From the NCBI GenBank assembly GCA_031286025.1, contig JAITVB010000248.1, positions 1 through 13,230 on the forward strand: a stretch of 13,230 bases of DNA, written 5' to 3'. Origin of the DNA: Rikenellaceae bacterium. GTDB lineage: Bacteria; Bacteroidota; Bacteroidia; Bacteroidales; Rikenellaceae. The translations under genes and the position numbers were made by a program. Shown here piece after piece: positions 1 to 7,459 of this stretch. The notes beneath the pieces are model-generated. The model was given only the letters and a program-made list of their open reading frames with translations. It did not search any database and had not been told where the DNA came from. Position 1 is the first letter of the stretch; the number at the start of each line of letters is the position of its first letter.

Positions 1-278
1 ACATCCTGTAATAATGATAGTTATTGCTATTCGTGCCTTTGTAGACGGATAAAGAAAGGGTTGACGGCTTTGTTGTCAGCGGTTAATCTCTATTTTTCGT
101 TAATCGACCGCACTTTATCATTCCATTGAATTACACCTGTTTGGTGGAAAACAATGGAGAAAGAGACCCACTAAAAACGGAAGAAATAGTGCCACAGGAC
201 GGTTTAAATTGCCGCAACATACACGCTAAATCCCCCTGTCTTTTCTTTATCTTGATAACAAAGTCGCAGACAAGCAAC
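1..278. other. AT-rich intergenic region with no supportable gene
   Basis: This stretch precedes the 3' end of the PBP1A gene. It is visibly richer in A and T than the genes. Short frames are open through the first 50 to 126 bases on the + strand, but they lack the GC-rich third positions seen in the real genes here. An outer GCGGT...ACCGC pair (79-83 and 107-111) encloses two copies of GTTAATC. I see no clear terminator hairpin for the PBP1A gene and no tRNA fold. Confidence 0.5.
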
Positions 279-2678
279 CTAATGGAAAAATTCGTCGTCT
301 ATAGGGAGTTGTGCGGGGTCATAGCCTACTTTGGCACAGTCGAAGCCAACCATGCCGGGCGAGAACGAGAACGCATCTTCCGGATTGATCCCCAGGCTCT
401 TGTCGGCATACACCTTCTGCATAAATCCGCCGAAAACGGGCAACGCACGGGCCGATCCTTCCCCGCCCGAGGTCAGATGCACGCTACGGTCTTCGCCGCC
501 CACCCAGGCGCCGCCAACGAGTTTAGGAACAACGCCCATGAACCAGGCGTCGGCATTGCCCTGCGAGGTGCCGGTCTTGCCGCCGACCTCGCCCCGGACA
601 CCGTAGCCCCAACTCAGACGTCCGCCCGTACCGGCATTGACCACGAGCTTCATCATCTGGATCATCGTGTAAGCCGTCTGTTCGCTGATCGCATCGGAAG
701 TCTTCGGGGTGAAAGTCGAAATAACGTTCCCCTGCCGGTCTTCGACGCGGACGACGAACATCGGTTCGACATGCACCCCTCGGTTGGCATAGGTCCCATA
801 AGCGCCCACCATTTCGAAGAGCGAGGCATCGCTCGTCCCCAGGCAGAGGGCGTAAACCGGATCGATATAGCTGTGAATTCCCAGACGATGGATAAAATCG
901 GCCACCGGTTCGGGACGTTGGGACTGTTTCATCACCCAGGCCGAATAGTTGTTGCGGCTGTTGGCCAAACCCCACCAAAGCGGGTGCAGCACACCGTCGT
1001 ACACGATATTGCCCGCCTCTTTGGGTTGCCACGGCATGCCGTTGTAGGTTTCGATCGTCGTCGGCAGGTTGGGCACCAACGTACAGGGCGACAGGCCCAG
1101 GTGGTCGATCCCGAAAGTGTAAACAAACGGTTTGACGGTCGAACCGATCTGCCGCTTGCCCTGCTTCACCATATCGTATTTGAAGTATTTGAACGACGGA
1201 CCGCCGACGTAGGCCTTGACGTAGCCCGTGCCCGGCTCCATCGCCATGAACGAGGCGCGCATCAGGCGTTTGTAGTAGAGGATCGAGTCGCACGGGGTCA
1301 TCATCGTATCGATGTCGCCTTTGTGCGAGAAAACGGTCATCTGCGTCGGCTCGTCAAACATTTTTAGGATTTCCTCATCGCTCTTTTGGCCGCGGTACGC
1401 ACGGTAGCGGTCGGTCTGCTTCATCGACCGCAAGATGATGTCGGCCTCTTCCTGTTTATTGATATTGTTAAAAATGCGGCCGGTGCGCCTGATCTGGGCA
1501 TCGAGGGCCGGCTGAACGTCGTTTTTGAGCTGCTCGACGAGCGATTCTTCGGCATAACGCTGCATCCGCGAGTTGATCGTCGTGTAAATCTTCAGTCCGT
1601 CGCGGTATAGGTTATACTCGCTGCCGTCCGAGCGGCGGTTCTTATGACACCAACCGTAGAGCGGATTCGCTTCCCATTGCCTGAGTTCCTGTTCGTAGTC
1701 CCAGTCGTTGGCAAAACCCGAACGCGAAGGACGATCGGCCGTCATCATCAGCCGCAACATCTCGCGAAAATAGGTCGCCGCCCCTTCGTTGTGCGACACG
1801 GGGCGGAAATCGAGCTCGATCGGCAATATCTTGAGCGAATCGAGCTCGACCCGCGAGATCATCCCTTTGCTCTGCATACGCGAAAGCACCAGGTTACGGC
1901 GCGCTATCGCATTTTCGGGGTTGCGTGTCGGGCTGTATTTCGTCGGGGCGTTGACCACCGCCACCAACATCGCCGATTGTTCGGGGGTCAACTTATCGGG
2001 GGTGGTATTGAAAAAGGTGCGGGCGGCCGATTTGATACCGAAGGCGTTACTGCCGTATTCGACCGTATTGAGGTACATCGCGATGATCTCCTCTTTCGTG
2101 TAGTTGTATTCGAGCATCACGGCCGTGATCCAATCCTTGAGCTTAAAGATGATCAGCGTCGGGTATTTCAGCAGTCCCGAAGGACGGACAGTGCTTTCGC
2201 GGGTTTTATAAAGGTTCTTCGCCAACTGTTGGCTGATCGTACTCCCCCCGCCCTGATCCTGTCCGAGGATGACGGTTTTGAGTGCCACACGGGTCAGTCC
2301 GAGGAAGTCGATCCCCGAGTGGGAATAGAAGCGCGTGTCTTCAGTCGCCACCAAGGCGGCGACCAACGAGGGCGCCAATTCGTCGTAAGATGTGTATGAC
2401 CGGTTTTGCAGAAAGTAACTGCCGATCATCTGTCCGTCTTCGGCATAGATCTCGGTGGCCAGATTGCTCTTCGGGTTTTCGAGGTCGTCGAACGACGGCA
2501 GACGGCCAAAAAGCCCCGTCGCGGTCAGCAGCAGCAGCAACAGGAGCAGCGCCACGGGCGAAAAGAAGATGATCCAGAAGCGTCTAACCCCTTTGCGGGT
2601 ATTGACTTTCTTCTCCACTTTCGACACCTGGCGGGTAACCTTTTTCCCTATCTTTTTCAGTGTTTCCGTCTTTGCCAT
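279..2678 (-). CDS. mrcA: Penicillin-binding protein 1A (bifunctional transglycosylase/transpeptidase)
   Basis: The 799-residue product is a class A PBP that polymerises lipid II into glycan strands and cross-links the peptides on the outer face of the inner membrane. Seen in the sequence: a Lys/Arg-rich cytoplasmic N-terminus (1-33), one membrane anchor (about 34-56), then a GT51 domain with the catalytic-Glu motif EDTRFY (113-118) and GGGSTISQQLAKN (143-155). The transpeptidase domain carries SxxK as STVK (513-516, nucleophile Ser513), SxN as SRN (574-576) and KTG (701-703). All catalytic motifs are intact and the length fits Bacteroidota PBP1A. The start at 2678 fits the anchor topology and has an AAAGGA-like ribosome site, uncommon in this window. 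It is transcribed divergently from the helicase, with its own -7 element. The product is certain as class A PBP; the symbol is by analogy to E. coli. Confidence 0.95.
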   Translation of the reverse strand: MAKTETLKKIGKKVTRQVSKVEKKVNTRKGVRRFWIIFFSPVALLLLLLLLTATGLFGRLPSFDDLENPKSNLATEIYAEDGQMIGSYFLQNRSYTSYDELAPSLVAALVATEDTRFYSHSGIDFLGLTRVALKTVILGQDQGGGSTISQQLAKNLYKTRESTVRPSGLLKYPTLIIFKLKDWITAVMLEYNYTKEEIIAMYLNTVEYGSNAFGIKSAARTFFNTTPDKLTPEQSAMLVAVVNAPTKYSPTRNPENAIARRNLVLSRMQSKGMISRVELDSLKILPIELDFRPVSHNEGAATYFREMLRLMMTADRPSRSGFANDWDYEQELRQWEANPLYGWCHKNRRSDGSEYNLYRDGLKIYTTINSRMQRYAEESLVEQLKNDVQPALDAQIRRTGRIFNNINKQEEADIILRSMKQTDRYRAYRGQKSDEEILKMFDEPTQMTVFSHKGDIDTMMTPCDSILYYKRLMRASFMAMEPGTGYVKAYVGGPSFKYFKYDMVKQGKRQIGSTVKPFVYTFGIDHLGLSPCTLVPNLPTTIETYNGMPWQPKEAGNIVYDGVLHPLWWGLANSRNNYSAWVMKQSQRPEPVADFIHRLGIHSYIDPVYALCLGTSDASLFEMVGAYGTYANRGVHVEPMFVVRVEDRQGNVISTFTPKTSDAISEQTAYTMIQMMKLVVNAGTGGRLSWGYGVRGEVGGKTGTSQGNADAWFMGVVPKLVGGAWVGGEDRSVHLTSGGEGSARALPVFGGFMQKVYADKSLGINPEDAFSFSPGMVGFDCAKVGYDPAQLPIDDEFFH

Positions 2679-2700
2679 AAGGGCTTCCTTTATTGTTCGG

Positions 2701-2708
2701 CAAAGCTA
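2701..2708 (-). promoter_or_regulatory. -7 promoter element (TAGCTTTG) of the PBP1A gene
   Basis: Read on the minus strand, these bases give TAGCTTTG, matching the Bacteroidota sigma -7 consensus TAnnTTTG. It lies about 23 bases before the PBP1A start, leaving a short leader. I see no convincing TTTG-type -33 element at the expected distance. Confidence 0.5.
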
Positions 2709-2719
2709 CATATTTTTAA

Positions 2720-2965
2720 CGGATTTTTTGTCATGGAGCGTATAAAGGGTGCTTTCAACGGTTCCCCACACAGGGAATCTTTCGCTTCGCGAGCCACCTT
2801 GACTCCATCGAGCATAGCCTGATAGCACCCATGCCGACCGGGGAGCGGTTGAACGAGTTCTCCGAGTCGGGCGAGGTCAAGGAACAATTTACCCGGATAA
2901 AGTTAGCGAAAAAAGAGATACTTTCCCTACCTTTGCTCCGCATCAAGACCAAACGACAACAATGA
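2720..2965 (+). other. Short coding-like open frame upstream of the helicase gene; gene status uncertain
   Basis: A + strand frame is open from just after a TAA (2717-2719) to a TGA at 2963-2965. The only ATG is at 2831, giving a 44-residue product that begins MPTGERLNEF and ends in a basic tail. The frame overlaps the helicase ATG (2962) as ATGA, a layout typical of translationally coupled genes. The first 17 codons from the ATG all end in G or C, like the real genes here, and this bias fades afterwards. Against a gene: the helicase -7 element lies inside it (2928-2935), no start codon or ribosome site is convincing, and I recognise no family. It could be a short gene, the remnant of a longer one, or chance. 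Confidence 0.25.
2928..2935 (+). promoter_or_regulatory. -7 promoter element (TACCTTTG) of the helicase gene
   Basis: TACCTTTG matches TAnnTTTG and lies 26 bases before the helicase ATG. The identical octamer precedes the acyltransferase gene and deoC. A TTAG at 2903-2906 is the nearest candidate for the -33 element and is weak. Confidence 0.55.
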
Positions 2966-4374
2966 GATTTGACGAACTCGACCTGAGCGAAGACGTACAG
3001 CAAGGGATCGAAACCATGAATTACGAGCAGATGACGCCGGTCCAGGAGGAAACGATCCCGGTGATCCTCACCGGCCGCGACCTGATCGGCTGTGCCCAGA
3101 CCGGAACCGGGAAAACGGCCGCATACCTGCTCCCGCTGCTTGACAAACTGGCCCGCGAGGGCAACCCCCAGAACCGGATCAGGGCGCTGATCGTCGTCCC
3201 CACGCGCGAGTTGGCTCAACAGATCGACGTTCAGATCCAGGGATTTTCATATTTCCTTCCGGTTTCCGCGAACGTGGTCCACGGCAGCGGCACCGGTATC
3301 GAGTGGGGACGCCAGAAACAGGCGATGGTGATGGGAGCCGACATCGTGATCGCCACTCCCGGCCGCCTGTTGGCCCACCTGGATATCAGCACGGGCATCG
3401 ATTTTTCGCATGTCGACTATTTCGTGCTCGACGAGGCCGACCGAATGCTCGATATGGGGTTTTCGGACGACATCATGAAGATCATCGGCCAGTTGCCGAT
3501 CGAGCGCCAGACGATCATGTTCTCGGCCACACTGCCGCCCAAGATCCGCGAGTTTGCACGGAAAATTCTGCGTGATCCGGTCGAGATCAGCATCGCCGTG
3601 TCGAAACCCAACGAAGCGATCGACCAGTCGGCCTACATCTGCCACGAAGGACAAAAAAACGGAATCATCCATTCCCTCTTTTCAAAACCGACCGGGAGCA
3701 AGACGATCATCTTTGCTTCCTCTAAATTGAAAGTCAAGGAACTGGCGTTCCAACTCAAACGAATGAAACTGAACGTGGCGGCGATGCACTCCGACCTCGA
3801 CCAACCCAAGCGCGAGGCGGTGATGCTCGATTTCAAGAACGGTAAGATCGACCTGTTGGTGGCGACCGACATCGTTTCGCGCGGGATCGATATCGAGGAC
3901 ATCGGCACGGTGGTCAACTACGACGTGCCGCGCGACGCAGAAGATTACATCCACCGCATCGGCCGCACGGCCCGGGCCAGTGCCGAGGGTTGTGCGATCA
4001 CACTCGTCAGTGAGAGGGACCAGGGAAAATTCCACCAGATCGAAAAATTTCTCGGTCGCGAAGTGCCCAAGTCGCCCCTGCCCGAAGGATTGGGCGAAGG
4101 GCCGGCTTATACGCCCGGTTCGGGTGGAGGGGGGCGTTTCGATCGACAACGAGGCGGCGGTGGACGTGGAGGACGCAAGCCGTCCGGTCGTGTCCGTCCG
4201 AAACCGGGAGGTGCCCGCACTGACGGTGGAGAAAGACCGGCCGGTGCAGTCGCCAATCCTGTCGCTCCTGCCGCGTCGGATCAGGGTGCCGCAAACGCCC
4301 CTTCGAAGAAACACCGCAATGACCGCCGCCGTTTCCGCGGCCGCAAACCCAATTCGGAACCGAACAATCAATAA
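2962..4374 (+). CDS. DEAD-box ATP-dependent RNA helicase with RGG-rich tail (RhlE-like)
   Basis: The 470-residue product is a DEAD-box helicase that unwinds or remodels RNA with ATP, for example in ribosome assembly or mRNA decay (family knowledge). Motifs seen in order: Q motif ending TPVQ (25-28, Met replacing the usual first Pro), motif I AQTGTGKT (45-52), Ia PTREL (80-84), Ib TPGR (132-135), II DEAD (157-160), III SAT (188-190), V with RGID (307-310) and VI HRIGRTAR (331-338). Beyond about residue 370 the chain turns into a disordered Gly/Arg/Pro-rich tail with RGG-like runs (388-420) and a basic end (449-462), probably an RNA-binding extension. The start follows a -7 element and begins the family's conserved MxFxxL opening. 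A strong terminator follows 17 bases after the stop. RhlE-like is a guess from motif context; DeaD/CshA-type roles are not excluded. Confidence 0.95.
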   Translation: MRFDELDLSEDVQQGIETMNYEQMTPVQEETIPVILTGRDLIGCAQTGTGKTAAYLLPLLDKLAREGNPQNRIRALIVVPTRELAQQIDVQIQGFSYFLPVSANVVHGSGTGIEWGRQKQAMVMGADIVIATPGRLLAHLDISTGIDFSHVDYFVLDEADRMLDMGFSDDIMKIIGQLPIERQTIMFSATLPPKIREFARKILRDPVEISIAVSKPNEAIDQSAYICHEGQKNGIIHSLFSKPTGSKTIIFASSKLKVKELAFQLKRMKLNVAAMHSDLDQPKREAVMLDFKNGKIDLLVATDIVSRGIDIEDIGTVVNYDVPRDAEDYIHRIGRTARASAEGCAITLVSERDQGKFHQIEKFLGREVPKSPLPEGLGEGPAYTPGSGGGGRFDRQRGGGGRGGRKPSGRVRPKPGGARTDGGERPAGAVANPVAPAASDQGAANAPSKKHRNDRRRFRGRKPNSEPNNQ

Positions 4375-4389
4375 GGGTTTTCATGTGAC

Positions 4390-4429
4390 ATAAAAGACAC
4401 CGGGACTTGACAGTCCCGGTGTCTTTTAT
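4390..4429. terminator. Bidirectional intrinsic terminator between the convergent helicase and fsr genes
   Basis: A perfect 16-base inverted repeat (4392-4407 with 4412-4427, core GACACCGGGACT) has a TGAC loop and extends by two further A-T pairs. The arms begin with A-runs and end with T-runs, so each strand presents a GC stem followed by U-rich RNA. It lies between two genes that converge on it. Confidence 0.9.
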
Positions 4430-4494
4430 TTTCGCAACAAAAGTCGGATTCAAGGGGCGAAAAAGAGGTACCCCGATTTTTTTATCGCGCGTTA

Positions 4495-5724
4495 TTATTC
4501 CGGAATAAGTCCGGTTTCGGCAGTTTTTCGCGGCATTTTCACGTTGGGCAGCAACAGTGCCACGATACCCAACAGCGGCATAAAGGCGCAAACCTGGTAG
4601 ACATATTCGATTCCCCGGGTATCGGCCATATCGCCCAACACCGCCGCCGCAATGCCCGCGCTCCCGAATGCCAACCCGAAAAAAAGTCCCGAGATCAATC
4701 CCACCTTGGTTGGCAACAATTCCTGCGCGTAAACCAGTATCGCCGAAAAAGCCGACGACAGGATCAGCCCGATCAGGATGCTCATCACACACGTCCACCC
4801 GAGCTCCACATAAGGCATCAGTAACGAAAAGGGCGCCGTACCGAGGATCGACACCCAGATCACCCACTTGCGCCCGACACGATCGCCGATCGGACCGCCA
4901 AGCAGCGTCCCGACCGCGCCGGCAAACAGGAAGGCAAACAGGAAGATCTGCGATCGGGCCGTGGTGACCCCGAATTTTTCGATTAGGTAAAACGTATAAA
5001 AACTCGACAGACTGGCCATGTAAACGTATTTTGAAAAGATGAGCACGAGCAGCAGCGCGAGCGAAAAGTAAATCTTCTTCTTCGACAGGCGGACGCGGTG
5101 GACCACGGGTGCTTTGGCCGCCGGCCGCCGCATCTTGCGGATGCCGTGGCGTTGCCAACGCACCAACGACCCCCGGATGAACAGGGCCAGGAAAGCGATG
5201 ACGGCAAAGACGGCGATATAGCGTTGTCCGAAGGGGGCGACGACAGCGGCAGCCAACAGCGGCCCGATCGAACCGCCGAAGTAGCCCCCGACCTGAAAGA
5301 TCGATTGCGCCAATCCGTGTCGCCCTTCGGAGGCGAAATGGGTCAGCCGCGATGCTTCGGGGTGGATGATCGACGACCCGAGCCCGATGAAGGCCACGGC
5401 CACGAACAGCATCCACATCGAGGTCGAAAAGCCGAGGATCAGCAGCCCGGCCATCGTCGAAAGGTTCCCGACGGTCAGGTAGCGCGTGCTCGGATGCTTG
5501 TCGAAAAAGACCCCGAACACGGGTTGGAACACCGATGCACACACCTGATAGATAAGCGACAGCAGCCCGATCTGAGCAAACGAGAGCGTCATCGTGTCCC
5601 TGATTACCGGATAGGACGCCGACACGACCGATTGCAACAAATCGTTCAGACAATGGACCAGACTGAGCGAAAAGAGGATCGAGAGCGACGCTCCGGCAGC
5701 GCGTGAGCGGATTTGATTTTTCAT
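4495..5724 (-). CDS. fsr: MFS exporter, fosmidomycin-resistance (Fsr) family
   Basis: The product is a 409-residue major facilitator superfamily transporter, close in length to E. coli Fsr. Family members are proton-driven inner-membrane exporters linked to fosmidomycin and other drug efflux. The match to Fsr, judged from memory, is strong in HCLNDLLQS (24-32), GSSIIHPEASR (116-126) and GRHGLAQSIFQVGG (134-147). A second-half loop carries GGPIGDRVGRK (276-286), the MFS motif-A pattern. About 12 hydrophobic segments can be counted, with a basic loop at 189-217 dividing the halves. The frame stays open back to 5961, but the extra 79 residues are not membrane-like and overlap the promoter, so I chose the Met at 5724. 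The true substrate is unknown. No regulator gene lies beside it. Confidence 0.88.
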   Translation of the reverse strand: MKNQIRSRAAGASLSILFSLSLVHCLNDLLQSVVSASYPVIRDTMTLSFAQIGLLSLIYQVCASVFQPVFGVFFDKHPSTRYLTVGNLSTMAGLLILGFSTSMWMLFVAVAFIGLGSSIIHPEASRLTHFASEGRHGLAQSIFQVGGYFGGSIGPLLAAAVVAPFGQRYIAVFAVIAFLALFIRGSLVRWQRHGIRKMRRPAAKAPVVHRVRLSKKKIYFSLALLLVLIFSKYVYMASLSSFYTFYLIEKFGVTTARSQIFLFAFLFAGAVGTLLGGPIGDRVGRKWVIWVSILGTAPFSLLMPYVELGWTCVMSILIGLILSSAFSAILVYAQELLPTKVGLISGLFFGLAFGSAGIAAAVLGDMADTRGIEYVYQVCAFMPLLGIVALLLPNVKMPRKTAETGLIPE

Positions 5725-5751
5725 TTGGCGCTTATCACAAAAATTGTGCGG

Positions 5752-5759
5752 CAAATATA
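5752..5759 (-). promoter_or_regulatory. -7 promoter element (TATATTTG) of fsr
   Basis: On the minus strand these bases read TATATTTG, a match to TAnnTTTG, 28 bases before the chosen fsr start. This supports the short N-terminus of the exporter. Directly downstream is the dyad CACAA-N3-TTGTG, a possible operator, though its 5-base arms could be chance. Confidence 0.5.
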
Positions 5760-6024
5760 CTCCTTTTTCTCCGTGCCGCAGACTTTCTTCATATGAAATA
5801 CGCGAAGAAAAACAAAGTAGACTCCACAGCATTGATACGCGTTTTATCGCCTCTCCCTGAAAAAGCGCTTTCATTCGGCTTGACTCGCAGGCAAAGTCCC
5901 CATTTCTCCGGAATCCGTCATATTCAGGCCGTCGTTTGAGCGGAGGAAGAACGCCGAACAAACCTTAATCACAAACGCTTAACTCATTTCATCCATATTC
6001 TGCCGTTTTTACGAGGTCTTTTGT

Positions 6025-6032
6025 TACCTTTG
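6025..6032 (+). promoter_or_regulatory. -7 promoter element (TACCTTTG) of the acyltransferase gene
   Basis: TACCTTTG matches TAnnTTTG and would start transcription a few bases downstream, giving a leader of about 50 bases before the ATG at 6088. A T-run at 6006-6010 is too close to be a standard -33 element. Confidence 0.55.
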
Positions 6033-6039
6033 CGGACAA

Positions 6040-6060
6040 GGCCATCCGATCCGGACGGCC
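6040..6060 (+). promoter_or_regulatory. Imperfect inverted repeat at the 5' end of the acyltransferase leader
   Basis: GGCC-A-TCCG / ATC / CGGA-C-GGCC forms two 4-bp stems interrupted by an A/C mismatch. It begins about where the transcript should start, so it could act as a 5'-terminal RNA hairpin that stabilises the message, or as a protein-binding dyad. Function is inference. Confidence 0.35.
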
Positions 6061-6087
6061 GAAAGCCGAACCGAAAGAATTAATCGT

Positions 6088-6987
6088 ATGAAACCAATTA
6101 TAGAGCCGGTCGAGAGGGAGTTGATCGAAAAGGAGCTGACCGCTGAGCGCTACCTGCGCGACACCAACAACGGAGGAAACGTTCTCTATACGCTTACCGC
6201 CGGGAACAGCCCGAACGCGATGCGCGAGATCGGGCGCCTGCGCGAACTTTCGTTCCGCGAAGCCGGCGGCGGTACCGGCCACGAAGTCGACATCGACGAG
6301 TTGGACACCCTCGAAAACGGTTATATCCAACTGATCGTCTGGGATCCCGGTGAACGCGAGATCGTCGGCGGTTACCGCTATATCATCCCCCGCGACCCAT
6401 ACAATAAAAACCTTTCGACGGAACATTATTTCCGTTTCAGCGAAAAGTTCCGGCACGAGTTTTTGCCCTACACCCTTGAGTTGGGGCGTTCGTTCGTGCA
6501 GCCCAGATATCAGGGCACGGGACGCTACCCCAAGGCGATCTACTCGCTCGATAACCTGTGGGACGGTCTGGGGGCGATCGTCCGGCAAAATCCCGACATA
6601 CAGTATTTCTTCGGCAAGGTGACCATGTATACCTCCTACCCCGCCGAAGCGCGCAATATGCTACTCTATTTCCTGAAGAAATATTTCCCGGATCCGGACC
6701 ACCTGCTCGAACCGATCTATCCGGTCATGTTGGAAATGGATACCCGGAAAATGGACGGGATCTTTACAGGCGAAAATTACCAGGAAGACTACAAAACACT
6801 CTTCCGCGAAATACGAAAATTCCGGGAAAACATCCCGCCGCTGATCAATGCCTACATGAGCCTGTCGCCGACAATGCGCATTTTCGACACGGTCAAAAAC
6901 CCCGACTTCGGCGACGTTGAGGAAACGGCCATCCTGATCACCCGCAGCGACCTCTACATGGAAAAGGTCGAGCGGCATTTTCGATAA
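6088..6987 (+). CDS. GNAT/hemolysin-type N-acyltransferase, possibly amino-acid lipid synthesis (GlsB/OlsB-like)
   Basis: The 299-residue product belongs, by my reading, to the Acetyltransf_5/COG3176 'putative hemolysin' group of GNAT-fold acyltransferases found throughout Bacteroidales. Recognisable segments are GRLRELSFREAGGGTG (49-64), QLIVWDP (81-87), GGYRY (94-98), ELGRSFV (131-137), LDNLWDGLG (154-162) and INAYMSLSP (253-261). OlsB-type relatives transfer a 3-hydroxyacyl chain from acyl carrier protein to an amino acid; in Bacteroides the GlsB member makes glycine lipids together with the O-acyltransferase GlsA. No glsA-like gene lies beside this one in the window, so the lipid role is inference. 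It has its own promoter and a strong downstream terminator, indicating a single-gene transcript. No transmembrane segment or signal peptide is visible. The family call is firm; the substrate is not. Confidence 0.8.
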   Translation: MKPIIEPVERELIEKELTAERYLRDTNNGGNVLYTLTAGNSPNAMREIGRLRELSFREAGGGTGHEVDIDELDTLENGYIQLIVWDPGEREIVGGYRYIIPRDPYNKNLSTEHYFRFSEKFRHEFLPYTLELGRSFVQPRYQGTGRYPKAIYSLDNLWDGLGAIVRQNPDIQYFFGKVTMYTSYPAEARNMLLYFLKKYFPDPDHLLEPIYPVMLEMDTRKMDGIFTGENYQEDYKTLFREIRKFRENIPPLINAYMSLSPTMRIFDTVKNPDFGDVEETAILITRSDLYMEKVERHFR

Positions 6988-7008
6988 AAATGGACAGCCA
7001 TACGAAAT

Positions 7009-7040
7009 GGGAAGAGCGGACTTAGTCCGCTCTTCCTTTA
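7009..7040 (+). terminator. Intrinsic terminator after the acyltransferase gene
   Basis: A perfect 12-base inverted repeat, GGAAGAGCGGAC (7010-7021) and its complement (7025-7036), has a TTA loop and is followed by TTTATTCT on the + strand. It also lies one base beyond the stop of the opposing broken TPR gene; in that direction only three T's follow, so termination there would be weaker. Confidence 0.88.
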
Positions 7041-7408
7041 TTCTACGCCGTTGAAATAACCGTCCAACCAAGTTGCGAAAGCCTCCCTCCGTTCCGGATT
7101 GTCCTCAAGCCACTCCCGGTCGTCGAGGTTGAAGGCCGCCCGCATGAGCCAGGGATATCTCATCCGGATCACCTTGTCGCAGAGGCGGATGGCCTCGCGC
7201 CATTCCCCTTTGGCGGAAAGTGTGAGCGCCAGTTCGTAATTGGCCGACCAGACTCGGGGTCGATCTTCAACGCCTGCTTATAGAACGAGATCGCCCTGTC
7301 GTAATCGCCTGCATCGTGATAAAGGATGCCTTCGTCGACCCGCTCCTGTTGGCCGAACGCGGCACAGGCAAAAAGCGAGGGGAGCAGCAGGAGGATTGAT
7401 TTTTTCAT
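7038..7408 (-). pseudogene. Small exported TPR-repeat protein gene, broken by a one-base frameshift
   Basis: From 7408 the frame encodes a signal peptide (residues 1-19, probable cleavage after AFG) and a first TPR unit (about 22-53, with DAGDYDRAISFYKQALKIDP). Near 7250-7252 the frame is lost and would continue into unrelated residues to 7169. Moving to the -1 frame at the same spot restores a second TPR unit that begins WSANYELALTLSAKGEW and runs to a stop at 7038-7040. Restoring one base gives a 123-residue periplasmic protein. GAGTCTGG is not a slippery heptamer, so programmed frameshifting is unlikely; a real deletion or a sequencing error are the two choices. TPR proteins bind partner proteins; no partner can be inferred. 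The gene follows priA by 51 bases in the same direction and may end the ligA-priA operon. Confidence 0.8.
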
Positions 7409-7459
7409 CGGACACCGACGGTTTTTATTTTCCAAGATAGCCAAACAAAACGATATTTT

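Larger units (their letters stand above)
5725..6087. other. 363-bp divergent intergenic region between fsr and the acyltransferase gene
   Basis: No gene is supportable here. The region holds a -7 element for each flanking gene, a short CACAA-AAA-TTGTG dyad (5736-5748) inside the fsr leader, and an imperfect dyad in the acyltransferase leader (6040-6060). Between about 5765 and 5985 I see nothing I can name; the short open frames there lack coding-like third positions. Confidence 0.6.

Noticed and set aside
34..41. TGCCTTTG as a promoter near the left edge
   Set aside because: It departs from TAnnTTTG at the second base, has no -33 partner and no + strand gene downstream.
126..1367. Long + strand open frame (413 codons) over the PBP1A gene
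   Set aside because: It is antisense to an intact PBP1A with all catalytic motifs. The translation is rich in His, Arg and Asp with no family pattern, typical of a mirror of GC-rich coding DNA.
2690..2887. 65-codon - strand frame between PBP1A and the helicase
   Set aside because: It overlaps the PBP1A promoter element and its own sense strand looks less coding-like than the opposite + frame.
4007..5653. Long - strand open frame (548 codons) across the helicase tail, terminator and fsr
   Set aside because: It crosses a strong bidirectional terminator, and its sequence is a frame-shifted shadow of the fsr exporter.
5703..5939. 78-codon + strand frame in the fsr-acyltransferase interval
   Set aside because: It begins inside fsr, has no GC-ending codon bias and covers the fsr promoter; no family pattern was seen.
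5725..5961. 79-residue N-terminal extension of the Fsr exporter
   Set aside because: The extension is not membrane-like, overlaps the TATATTTG promoter element, and would make the protein longer than the Fsr family.
7245..7256. Programmed -1 ribosomal frameshift in the TPR gene
   Set aside because: The junction GAGTCTGG has no X-XXY-YYZ slippery heptamer, and I see no adjacent stimulatory hairpin, so a mutation or read error is simpler.
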